Source of the DNA: Dehalococcoidia bacterium
Lineage (GTDB): Bacteria; Chloroflexota; Dehalococcoidia; Tepidiformales; Tepidiformaceae
Length of the DNA stretch: 42,069 nt
Assembly: GCA_009839725.1 (NCBI GenBank)
Contig: VXPF01000110.1
Coordinates: forward strand, 1-42,069
Reading direction: 5' to 3'
The notes under the pieces are model-generated. The model searched no databases, was not told the origin of the DNA, and saw nothing but the letters and a program-made list of their open reading frames with translations. Positions 1 through 7,436 of this stretch are shown here, in pieces (position 1 is the stretch's first letter; every line of letters starts with the position of its first letter). The translations under genes and the position numbers were made by a program.

Positions 1-492
1 CTCTTCCTCTACGTCGCGGGGGCTCGTCTATGTTTATATGATACCGCGGGGCTGACGGGGCGGAAGATCATCGTCGACACGTACGGGGGCGTCGCGCGTC
101 ACGGGGGCGGGGCGTTCAGCGGCAAGGACCCGACGAAGGTCGACCGATCGGGGGCGTACGCGGCGCGATGGGTGGCGAAGACGATCGTGGCGGCGGAGCT
201 CGCGCGGCGGTGCGAGCTGACGCTGTCGTACGCCATCGGCGTGGCGCAGCCGACGTCGATCAACGTGGAGACGTTCGGGACGGGCGCGGTTCCCGACGAG
301 GCGATCATGGCGGCGGTGCGGAAGCACTTCGACCTGCGGCCGGGGGCGATCATCCGGGACCTCGACCTGCGCCGCCCGCTATTCAAGGCGACCGCAGCCT
401 ACGGGCACTTCGGCCGCAGCGGTCTGGACGTGCCCTGGGAGGACACGGGGCGCGCGGCGGACGTGGCGGCGACGGCTAGACGCGGGGGGTAA
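1..492 (+). CDS. metK: S-adenosylmethionine synthetase, C-terminal part (5' truncated at window edge)
   Basis: MetK makes S-adenosylmethionine from methionine and ATP in the cytosol. The open frame runs in from base 1. From about base 46 it reads as a clean MetK C-terminus: [15 protein letters not shown], then the active-site loop [24 protein letters not shown], and the closing FGHFGR-like [14 protein letters not shown]. The first 15 codons do not match the family: [13 protein letters not shown] stands where a GGPxGDAGLTGRK-like stretch is expected, and those bases are markedly less GC-rich. That suggests a contig-edge artefact or rearrangement rather than true coding sequence. The gene ends 12 bases before the nucleotidyltransferase start, so the two are probably co-transcribed. 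The identity is secure; the first 45 bases are doubtful. Confidence 0.93.
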   Translation, partial: LFLYVAGARLCLYDTAGLTGRKIIVDTYGGVARHGGGAFSGKDPTKVDRSGAYAARWVAKTIVAAELARRCELTLSYAIGVAQPTSINVETFGTGAVPDEAIMAAVRKHFDLRPGAIIRDLDLRRPLFKATAAYGHFGRSGLDVPWEDTGRAADVAATARRGG

Positions 493-504
493 CGTTCGCC
501 GGGC

Positions 505-1509
505 ATGGACGCGATCATCCTCGTCGGAGGCCAGGGCTCGCGGCTTCGGCCGCTGACCCTGACGCGCCACAAGAGCCTGATCCCGGTCGCGAACCGCCCC
601 GCGCTCGACCACCTGCTGGACTGGCTCGGGGGCCACGGCGTGGAGCGGGCGGTGCTCGCGATGGGGCAGCGGCAGGACGACCTCGTGGAGGCGTACCCGG
701 AGGGGGAGCGGGGATCGCTGGCGATCGCCCACGTCGTGGAGCGGGAGCGGCTGGAGTCGGGGGGCGCGATCCGGAACGCCGTGCAATCGGCGGAGGTGGA
801 GGGGCGCTTCCTCGTGCTGAACGGGGACGTGTACGTGGATTTCGACCTGGGGCCGGCGCTGGCGGCGCACGACGAGGCGGGCGCGCGCCTGACGCTGGCG
901 CTCTGCCGGGTGGCGAATCCGTCGGCGTTTGGGGTGGCGGTGGTGGACGGGGATCGCCGGATCACGGGGTTCGTCGAAAAGCCTCCACCGGGAACGGCTC
1001 CAAGCGACCTCGTGAACGCGGGGGTGTGGGTGTTCGAGCCGGACCTCGTGGGGGAGATTCCGGCGGGGGCGGTGCGGGTGGAGGAGACGCTGTTCCCGTC
1101 GCTGGTGGGCCGGGGGGAGAACGTGCTGGGGTACCGGTTCGAGGGGCTGTGGGCGGACCTGGGAACGCCCGGTCGCTACCTCGAGCTGTCACAGGAGCTG
1201 GCCAGCCGGGCAGGGGCGTCCCTGGTGGCGGAGGACGCGGAGGTGGCGGCGGAGGCGCGCGTCGCATCGTCCTCGCTGGGCCCGGGGTGTGGGGTGGAGG
1301 GGGGCGCATCCGTGACAGGGTCGGTGCTATGGGAGGATGTGCGGGTGGAAGCAGGAGCCGACGTGCACGACTCCATTCTGGCGGACGGCGTGACGATCGG
1401 GACGCGTGCGGTCGTGCGCGGAGCGGTGCTGGGACGGGGGGCGAGCGTCGCGGGGGGCGTCAGGCTGCGGCCCGGTGAGATCGTCGAGCCGGGCGAACGG
1501 CGGGAGTGA
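505..1509 (+). CDS. Sugar-phosphate nucleotidyltransferase with hexapeptide C-terminus
   Basis: A 334-residue enzyme of the family that makes NDP-sugars (GDP-mannose, UDP-glucose or dTDP-glucose type). The N-terminal Rossmann-like domain opens with the nucleotide-binding signature VGGQGSRLRPLT, followed by the lysine-bearing HKSLIPVANRP. A catalytic-site LNGDVYVDFD and the sugar-binding VEKPP segment are also visible. From about residue 235 the sequence turns into short imperfect hexapeptide repeats (xxSVLWEDVRVEAGA type), typical of a left-handed beta-helix. The ATG lies 12 bases after metK with no clear Shine-Dalgarno. The next gene, a phosphohexomutase, starts 4 bases after the stop, so the pair probably supplies activated sugars for envelope or glycan synthesis. 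The exact sugar and nucleotide cannot be read from sequence. Confidence 0.88.
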   Translation: MDAIILVGGQGSRLRPLTLTRHKSLIPVANRPALDHLLDWLGGHGVERAVLAMGQRQDDLVEAYPEGERGSLAIAHVVERERLESGGAIRNAVQSAEVEGRFLVLNGDVYVDFDLGPALAAHDEAGARLTLALCRVANPSAFGVAVVDGDRRITGFVEKPPPGTAPSDLVNAGVWVFEPDLVGEIPAGAVRVEETLFPSLVGRGENVLGYRFEGLWADLGTPGRYLELSQELASRAGASLVAEDAEVAAEARVASSSLGPGCGVEGGASVTGSVLWEDVRVEAGADVHDSILADGVTIGTRAVVRGAVLGRGASVAGGVRLRPGEIVEPGERRE

Positions 1510-1513
1510 GCGG

Positions 1514-2941
1514 ATGACCGAGAATCCGGTGCGCTTCGGAACGGACGGCTGGCGCGCGATCATGGGGGAGGCGTTCACCTTCGAGAACGTTCGCGGCTGC
1601 GCGCAGGCGGTGGCGGAGCACTTCACGGAGACACGAGGGCGGGGCGAACCCCTGGTCGTGGGGTACGACACACGGTTCCAGTCGGACGAGTTCGCGCTGG
1701 CAGCGGCGCGCGTGCTGGCGGGGAACGGCTTCCAGGTGCAGCTGGCGGACCGTCCGGCGCCGACGCCCGCGTTGAGCTACCGCATCATCGAAGCGGGAGC
1801 GGGCGGTGGCGTGATCGTGACGAGTAGCCACAACCCGTTCCGCTGGAACGGGATCAAGGTGAAGCCGCACTACGGCGGGAGCGCCAGCCCGGAGATCGTT
1901 GCGGACATCGAGCGGCGCGTGCCGGCCATCCTCGCGGACCCGGCGGGGCCGAAGCTTGCGCCCGCCGACTCGGATGCGATCACGCGCTTCGACCCAATCC
2001 CCGGGTACCTCGAGGGGCTGGGGCGGCAGGTCGACCTCGCGCGCATCCGGGGAGCGGGGCTGCGGGTGGCGGTCGACCCCATGTACGGCGCGGGGGCGGG
2101 ACTGCTGTCGGAGCTGCTCGACGGGGGGAGCACGACCGTCGAGGAGATTCACACGGAGCGAAACCCGCTCTTTCCGGGGCTGCGGGCGCCGGAGCCGATC
2201 GCGTCGAACCTCGATGCGCTGCTCTCGCTGGTGGCGGGCGGGGGGTTCGACGCGGGCATCGCGAACGACGGCGACGCCGATCGGGTGGGGCTGGTGGACG
2301 GGTCGGGGGCGTACGTGGACCAGCTTCGGACGTTCGCGCTGCTGGTCCAATACCTGCTGGGGGCGCGGGGGCTGCGGGGGGCGGTGGTGAAGTCGGTGAC
2401 GACGACGGCGATGGCGCGGTTGCTGGCCGAGCACTACGGGGTGGACTGCATCGAAACGCCGGTCGGGTTCAAGCACATCGGGCCGGTGATGATGCGCGAG
2501 GACGCGCTCATCGGGGGCGAGGAGAGCGGGGGGTACGGCTTCCGCGGGCACCTGCCCGAGCGGGACGGCATTCTCTCGGCGCTCTACCTGCTGGACGCGA
2601 TGGCGCTGAGTGGGAAGGGTCCGGCGGAGCTGCTGGAGGACGTGTTCGCGATCACGGGCCCGCACTCGTACGAGCGCGTCGACCTGGAGCTGGAGCCGGG
2701 CGCGAACGACGCGGTGCAAGCGGCGCTCGAGGCGGCCTCGCCGGCGGAGTTCGCTGGGCTGCCGGTCACCGGGGTCGACACGACGGACGGGTGGCGCTTC
2801 CTGCTGTCGGAGGGGTGGGTGCTGTTCCGGCTCTCGGGCACGGAGCCCCTGCTGCGCATCTACACGGAGTTGCGGGACGAGTCGAAGGTGGGGCCGGTGA
2901 TTGAGGCGGGGCAGGCGCTGGTGGGGGACGCGCTCGCCTAA
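1514..2941 (+). CDS. Phosphoglucomutase/phosphomannomutase family protein
   Basis: An alpha-D-phosphohexomutase of 475 residues that interconverts hexose 1- and 6-phosphates through a phosphoserine. All four family signatures are present in order: the phosphoserine loop TSSHNP (about residues 103-108), the Mg-binding NDGDADR, the sugar-specificity loop GGEESGGYGF, and the phosphate-binding RLSGTEPLLRIY near the C-terminus. The start at 1514 gives the usual MTENPVRFGTDGWR opening. A longer open frame upstream only runs through the preceding gene. The spacing of 4 bases to the nucleotidyltransferase indicates one operon making a sugar-1-phosphate and then the NDP-sugar. Glucose versus mannose specificity is not decided by the sequence. 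Confidence 0.93.
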   Translation: MTENPVRFGTDGWRAIMGEAFTFENVRGCAQAVAEHFTETRGRGEPLVVGYDTRFQSDEFALAAARVLAGNGFQVQLADRPAPTPALSYRIIEAGAGGGVIVTSSHNPFRWNGIKVKPHYGGSASPEIVADIERRVPAILADPAGPKLAPADSDAITRFDPIPGYLEGLGRQVDLARIRGAGLRVAVDPMYGAGAGLLSELLDGGSTTVEEIHTERNPLFPGLRAPEPIASNLDALLSLVAGGGFDAGIANDGDADRVGLVDGSGAYVDQLRTFALLVQYLLGARGLRGAVVKSVTTTAMARLLAEHYGVDCIETPVGFKHIGPVMMREDALIGGEESGGYGFRGHLPERDGILSALYLLDAMALSGKGPAELLEDVFAITGPHSYERVDLELEPGANDAVQAALEAASPAEFAGLPVTGVDTTDGWRFLLSEGWVLFRLSGTEPLLRIYTELRDESKVGPVIEAGQALVGDALA

Positions 2942-2963
2942 CAGCCGTGTGAGCGGGGCGTGC

Positions 2964-2992
2964 TTCACGTAAGAAGGGATCGGGCCTACACT
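2964..2992 (+). promoter_or_regulatory. Candidate sigma-70 promoter of ilvBN
   Basis: TTCACG at 2964-2969 and TACACT at 2987-2992 are separated by exactly 17 bases. They sit about 180 bases before the ilvB start, which predicts a leader of about 170 bases. Confidence 0.6.
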
Positions 2993-2999
2993 CGGGGTG

Positions 3000-3169
3000 G
3001 CTCACTGGAGGGACAGCGGCTTACCGGTCGCGCCTCCGCTCGCTGAAACGCCTGGGGCGAGACGCCACCGTCGGACCCCCGGCCGCCACGACCGAATGGC
3101 GTGGCAGGCACCGGTCAGCCCCTACCAGGGCACAGGCCGGCAAATCAGAGCCGTTGGAAGGACTCGACC
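3000..3169 (+). other. Long 5' leader of ilvB
   Basis: A GC-rich untranslated stretch between the promoter and ilvB. It holds a hairpin with 6-base arms GCCACG (3085-3090) and CGTGGC (3100-3105). I see no T-box core and no leader peptide rich in Leu, Ile or Val, so a specific attenuation mechanism is not supported. The length alone makes post-initiation control possible. Confidence 0.35.
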
Positions 3170-4861
3170 ATGGTTCGGATGACGGGATCCCAGATCCTGC
3201 TGGAGTGTCTCCAGCGGGAGGGCGTATCGACGATATTCGGCTACCCCGGCGGGGTGGTGCTGCCGCTCTACGACACGCTGCCGCAGTTCCCCGCAATCCA
3301 GCACGTGCTCGTCCGGCACGAGCAAGGCGCGGCGCACATGGCGGACGGCTATGCGCGCGCCTCGGGCGAGGTGGGGGTCTGCCTGGCGACGAGCGGTCCC
3401 GGGGCGACGAACCTGGTGACGGGCATCGCCACCTCGTTCCTGGACTCGACGCCGATGGTGGCGATCACGGGCAACGTGGCGCGCACGCTGCTGGGCAAGG
3501 ACGGCTTCCAGGAAGCCGACATCACGGGGATCACGCAGCCGATCACGAAGCACAACTACCTCGTGATGCGGGCGGAGAACATCGCGATGACGATCCGGGA
3601 GGCGTTCCACATCGCGCGAACGGGCCGTCCCGGACCGGTACACGTCGATATTCCGAAGGACGTGTTCCAGGAGGAGGCGGAGTTCGAGTGGCCGGAGGAG
3701 ATCAACCTGCGGGGCTACCGCCCGACGACGAAGGGGCACGCGGGGATGATCCGGCGGGCGGCGGACGCGATTAACGGGGCGGAGCGCCCGATCATCATCT
3801 CCGGACACGGGATCGTCTGGGGGGACGCCTCGGACGAGTTGGTCGCGCTGGCGGAGAAAGCGCAGATCCCGGTGATCACGACATTCCTCGGGATCGGGGG
3901 GTTCCCCGAGACGAATCCGCTCAGCTACGGCTTCCTGGGCATGCACGGCATGTACCACGCCAATATGGCGGCGGACGAGGCGGACGTGGTGATCGGCATC
4001 GGGATGCGGTTCGACGACCGCGCGATGGGGCGGTTCAACGACTTCAACCCGGACGCGACGATCGTGCACATCGACATCGACCCGGCGGAGATCGGCAAGA
4101 ACCTGCCGACGGCGATCCCGGTGGTCGGGCACGTGAAGCTCGTGCTGCCGGAGCTGATCGAGCGCCTCGAACGCCGCGACCGGTCGAAGTGGCTGGCGTG
4201 GATCGACAAGGTGGAGGAGGAGCATCCAAGCCTGGAGATCCGCGAGACGCGGCGGCTCATCCCGCAGGAGATCGTGCGGACGCTCTACGACGAGACGCAG
4301 GGCACGGCAACGCTCGTGACGGGCGTGGGCCAGCACCAGATGTGGGCGGGCCAGCACTACTTCTACGACAGTCCGCGGAAGCTGGTCTCGTCGGGCGGGC
4401 TGGGCACGATGGGGTTCGAGCTGCCCGCGGCGATCGGGGCGCAGATGGGCATGCCCGAGTCGGAAATCTGGGCGATCTGCGGAGACGCGGGCTTCCAGAT
4501 GACGATGCAGGAGCTGGCCGTCTGCGTTGACGAACGGCTGCCGGTGAAGATCGCGATCATGAACAACGGCTACCTGGGCATGGTTCGCCAGTGGCAGGAG
4601 CTGTTCTACGACGAGAACTTCGTCTCGGTGGCGGTGACGCAGCCGGACTTCTGCAAGCTGGCGGAGGCGTACGGCGTCCGCTCGCTGCGGGTGGAGACGA
4701 AGGCGGAGGTGCTTCCCGCGATCCAGGAAGCGCGCAACTACGACGGGCCGATCCTGATCGACTTCCACGTCGACCAGGACGAGAACGTGTGGCCGATGGT
4801 TCCGGCGGGGGCCGCCCTATCGGAGACGATCGAGATCCCGGAGAAGGAGCTCGCGCGATGA
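3170..4861 (+). CDS. ilvB: Acetolactate synthase, catalytic (large) subunit
   Basis: IlvB condenses pyruvate with pyruvate or 2-oxobutyrate, the committed step of branched-chain amino acid synthesis; it uses ThDP and FAD. The 563-residue length is normal. The N-terminal ThDP domain carries the catalytic glutamate in VRHEQGAAHMADGYARASG. The central domain holds the FAD/transhydrogenase-like region (GIGMRFDDRAMGRF). The C-terminal ThDP/Mg motif runs from GDAGFQMTMQEL to NNGYLGMVRQW. The ATG at 3170 is chosen because GGAAGGA ends 7 bases before it; upstream in-frame sequence lies in the leader. Its stop overlaps the ilvN start as ATGA, so the two subunits are translationally coupled. Confidence 0.96.
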   Translation: MVRMTGSQILLECLQREGVSTIFGYPGGVVLPLYDTLPQFPAIQHVLVRHEQGAAHMADGYARASGEVGVCLATSGPGATNLVTGIATSFLDSTPMVAITGNVARTLLGKDGFQEADITGITQPITKHNYLVMRAENIAMTIREAFHIARTGRPGPVHVDIPKDVFQEEAEFEWPEEINLRGYRPTTKGHAGMIRRAADAINGAERPIIISGHGIVWGDASDELVALAEKAQIPVITTFLGIGGFPETNPLSYGFLGMHGMYHANMAADEADVVIGIGMRFDDRAMGRFNDFNPDATIVHIDIDPAEIGKNLPTAIPVVGHVKLVLPELIERLERRDRSKWLAWIDKVEEEHPSLEIRETRRLIPQEIVRTLYDETQGTATLVTGVGQHQMWAGQHYFYDSPRKLVSSGGLGTMGFELPAAIGAQMGMPESEIWAICGDAGFQMTMQELAVCVDERLPVKIAIMNNGYLGMVRQWQELFYDENFVSVAVTQPDFCKLAEAYGVRSLRVETKAEVLPAIQEARNYDGPILIDFHVDQDENVWPMVPAGAALSETIEIPEKELAR

Positions 4862-5460
4862 CGACCAGCAACGGAACGAAGCCAGGCCACCACACCGTCG
4901 TCGCGATCGTGGAGGACAAGCCGGGCGTGCTGCAGCGCGTCGCAGGCCTCTTCCGCCGGCGCGGGTTCAATATCGAGTCGCTGGCGGTAGGGCCCACCGA
5001 GTTCGAGGGCCTGAGCCGGATGACGATCATCGTCGACGGGGCAAGCGCGCCGGTGGAGCAGGTGGAGAAGCAGCTCTACAAGCTCATCGACGTGGTGAAG
5101 GTGAGCGACCTGACGCACGACGACGCGATCAAACGGGAGCTGGCGTTGCTGAAGGTCCGCTGCAACAACGTGAACCGGCACGAGCTGCTCGACATCGCGA
5201 ACGTGTTCCGGGCGGACGTGATCGACATGGCGACGAACTCGTTGATGCTCCAGGTCGTCGGCGACGACGACAAGATCGACGGGCTCATCAAGATGTGCGA
5301 GCCGTACGGCATCCGCGAGCTCTCGCGGACGGGCACGATCGCGATGACCCGGGGGCAGAAGACGACGACGGTGCACGAGTCGGAGCCGGAGGCGATCGCG
5401 CGGGTGCACCAGAGCCAGGGTCGCCGCGTGGAGGCGGACCTGCCCTTCAGCAGCGACTAG
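4858..5460 (+). CDS. ilvN: Acetolactate synthase, regulatory (small) subunit
   Basis: This subunit activates IlvB and confers valine feedback. The 200 residues start with an ACT domain (HTVVAIVEDKPGVLQRVAGL, then GFNIESLAVGPTE), typical of IlvN/IlvH. The IlvH C-terminal domain follows, with HELLDIANVFRADVIDM and YGIRELSRTGTIAMTRG. About 30 residues past that point form a polar tail (from QKTTTVHESEP) longer than in most homologues. The ATG overlaps the ilvB stop (ATGA), so the ratio of the subunits is probably set by coupling. The downstream gene is convergent and begins after only 4 bases. Confidence 0.95.
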   Translation: MTTSNGTKPGHHTVVAIVEDKPGVLQRVAGLFRRRGFNIESLAVGPTEFEGLSRMTIIVDGASAPVEQVEKQLYKLIDVVKVSDLTHDDAIKRELALLKVRCNNVNRHELLDIANVFRADVIDMATNSLMLQVVGDDDKIDGLIKMCEPYGIRELSRTGTIAMTRGQKTTTVHESEPEAIARVHQSQGRRVEADLPFSSD

Positions 5461-5464
5461 GGCG

Positions 5465-7351
5465 CTACTCCAGCTCGACGAGGAGTGCGCCGGCCTCGAC
5501 GACCTCGTCGGGGGCGACGTGCACGGCCTTGACGGCGCCCGCCCCGGGCGCGGGAATGGCGTGCTCCATCTTCATGGCGTCGAGGACGGCGACGATGTCG
5601 CCGTCCCCCACTGAATCGCCCTCGCGCACGTTCACGGCAGCGACGCGTCCCGCGAGGGGTGCGCGGATTTCCCCCGCGGGGCCTTCACCGGCGCGGCCGG
5701 CGGCGGCTGTGGCAGGCGGGCGGACAGCACGGAGGCGGTACTCGCCCGTCGCGACGCGGACGGTCACGCTGCCATCGGGCTCGGCCTTCGCAGGGACGGA
5801 CGCGACGTCCCCTGCGGCGACGGGCACGCCGTCGACACTGGCCTCCCGGGCGCCGACGGAGACGGCGCGCGGTCCGGCGCCGTCGTCCAGCCAGAGGGTG
5901 CGGGCGCCGGGGGCAAGCCAAGCGGCTCCGGCGAAGCCGGGTTCCTCGCGACAGGCCAGCAGGGTCGCGGCTGCAACAAGGGCGGCAGGGTGGGGACGGG
6001 CGGCATCGAGGAGGGCGGGGAGGTCGCGCTCGAGCCACTGGACGGTCGCCTCGCCGACGGCGAAGGCGGGGTGGGCGACGACCGCGCGGTGGAGCGGCAG
6101 GTTCGTGCGGAGGCCGTCGAGAGAGGCGGCCTCCAGCAGGCCGGCGGCACGGGGCAGGGTCTCGCGACGGCGGGGGCCGTGGACGACGAGCTTGGCGACG
6201 AGGGAGTCGTACTCGCTTGGGACGGCGTCGCCGGCCTCGTAGCCGGTGTCGAGACGCGCGCCGGGAGCGGCGAGGGCGGTGAGGCGGCCGGCGGCGGGGA
6301 GGAAATCCCGCCAGGGATCCTCGGCGTTGAGGCGGAACTCGATGGCGTGGCCATCGAAGCGGACATCGTCCTGGGCGAAGGGGAGGGGCTGTCCCGCGGC
6401 GATGGCGAGCTGAAGGGCGACCAAGTCGAGCCTGGTCACGGCCTCGGTCACGGGGTGCTCGACCTGGAGGCGGGGATTCACCTCGAGGAAGTAGAAGGGG
6501 CGGCGGCCTTCTTCCGGTTCGCCGACGAGGAACTCGACGGTGCCGGCGTTCTCGTAGCCGGCCGCGCCCATGAGCCGCAGGGCGGCGGATGTCAGCTGGT
6601 CGCGCAGGGACGGGTCGACGACGGGGCTGGGCGTCTCCTCGACGAGCTTCTGGTGGCGGCGCTGGACGGAGCAGTCGCGCTCACCAAGGTGGACGGCGTT
6701 CCCGTGAGCGTCGGCGAGGACCTGGACCTCGACGTGGTGGGCGTTCTCGACGTAGCGCTCGACGAAGAGGCGGTCGTCGCCGAAGGCAGCCGCCGTCTGG
6801 CGGCGGGCGGCCTCGATCGCGGGGACAAGGTCCCCCGGGTTCGAGACGACGCGCATGCCGAGGCCGCCGCCTCCGCCACGGGCCTTGAGCATGAGCGGGA
6901 AGCCGATATCGCGCGCGGCCTCGGCGAGCTCGGCGTCGGTTGTGCCCTCGGCTCCAGGGGCGACGGGCACGTCGTTGGCGATGGCGAGGTCGCGGGCGGC
7001 GACCTTGTCGCCGAGGAGGGTGAGGGTCTCGGGGGAGGGGCCGACGAAGGTGAGGCCGGCATCGGCGCAGGCGGCGGCGAATTCGGGACGCTCGCTGAGG
7101 AGGCCGTAGCCGGGGTGGACGGCCTCGCAGCCGGTGGCCTTCGCGGCGGCGACGACGGCCTCGACGTCGAGATAGGTATCGGCGGCGGTGTGCCCTTCGA
7201 GGAGCACCACCTCGTCGGCGAGGCGAGCGGCGAGGCTTCGGCGGTCGGGGACGGAAGCTGCGAGCACCGATCGCACGCCGAGCGCCCGCAGCGTGCGGAT
7301 GATGCGCACGGCGATCTCGCCGCGGTTGGCCACGAGGACGGCTTCAAACAC
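5465..7351 (-). CDS. Biotin-dependent acyl-CoA carboxylase alpha subunit (biotin carboxylase + carrier), probably methylcrotonyl-CoA type
   Basis: A 628-residue fusion of biotin carboxylase and biotin carrier. The N-terminus FEAVLVANRGEIAVRIIRTL is the classic biotin carboxylase start. The glycine-rich ATP loop reads GGGGGLGMR, with Leu where Lys or Arg is usual. The bicarbonate/biotin region ERDCSVQRRHQKLVEE and the catalytic EVNPRLQVEHPVTE follow. The C-terminal biotinyl domain has the acceptor lysine in VLDAMKMEH. The carboxyltransferase subunit, of methylcrotonyl-CoA carboxylase type, lies two genes upstream on the same strand (9019-10629). The two should form one enzyme of leucine or isoprenoid-acid breakdown; a propionyl- or acetyl-CoA substrate cannot be excluded. 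The GTG start has no Shine-Dalgarno but has TACAAT 6 bases upstream, which suggests a leaderless transcript. Confidence 0.9.
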   Translation of the reverse strand: MFEAVLVANRGEIAVRIIRTLRALGVRSVLAASVPDRRSLAARLADEVVLLEGHTAADTYLDVEAVVAAAKATGCEAVHPGYGLLSERPEFAAACADAGLTFVGPSPETLTLLGDKVAARDLAIANDVPVAPGAEGTTDAELAEAARDIGFPLMLKARGGGGGLGMRVVSNPGDLVPAIEAARRQTAAAFGDDRLFVERYVENAHHVEVQVLADAHGNAVHLGERDCSVQRRHQKLVEETPSPVVDPSLRDQLTSAALRLMGAAGYENAGTVEFLVGEPEEGRRPFYFLEVNPRLQVEHPVTEAVTRLDLVALQLAIAAGQPLPFAQDDVRFDGHAIEFRLNAEDPWRDFLPAAGRLTALAAPGARLDTGYEAGDAVPSEYDSLVAKLVVHGPRRRETLPRAAGLLEAASLDGLRTNLPLHRAVVAHPAFAVGEATVQWLERDLPALLDAARPHPAALVAAATLLACREEPGFAGAAWLAPGARTLWLDDGAGPRAVSVGAREASVDGVPVAAGDVASVPAKAEPDGSVTVRVATGEYRLRAVRPPATAAAGRAGEGPAGEIRAPLAGRVAAVNVREGDSVGDGDIVAVLDAMKMEHAIPAPGAGAVKAVHVAPDEVVEAGALLVELE

Positions 7352-7357
7352 GGGGGC

Positions 7358-7363
7358 ATTGTA
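7358..7363 (-). promoter_or_regulatory. -10 box placed for a leaderless carboxylase alpha transcript
   Basis: TACAAT on the minus strand lies exactly 6 bases before the GTG at 7351. With normal -10 geometry, transcription would begin at or next to the start codon. No good -35 is visible 17 bases upstream. Confidence 0.5.
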
Positions 7364-7436
7364 GGGGGAGCCAGAGGGCTGCCCGTCCGGGCCGTGAGAG
7401 CGTCACACCATGCGGGGCATGCCGATCAGGGGAAAG

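Noticed and set aside
3000-3169. T-box riboswitch before ilvB
   Set aside because: There is no TGGNACC antiterminator core and no AGTA bulge or specifier arrangement that I can find.
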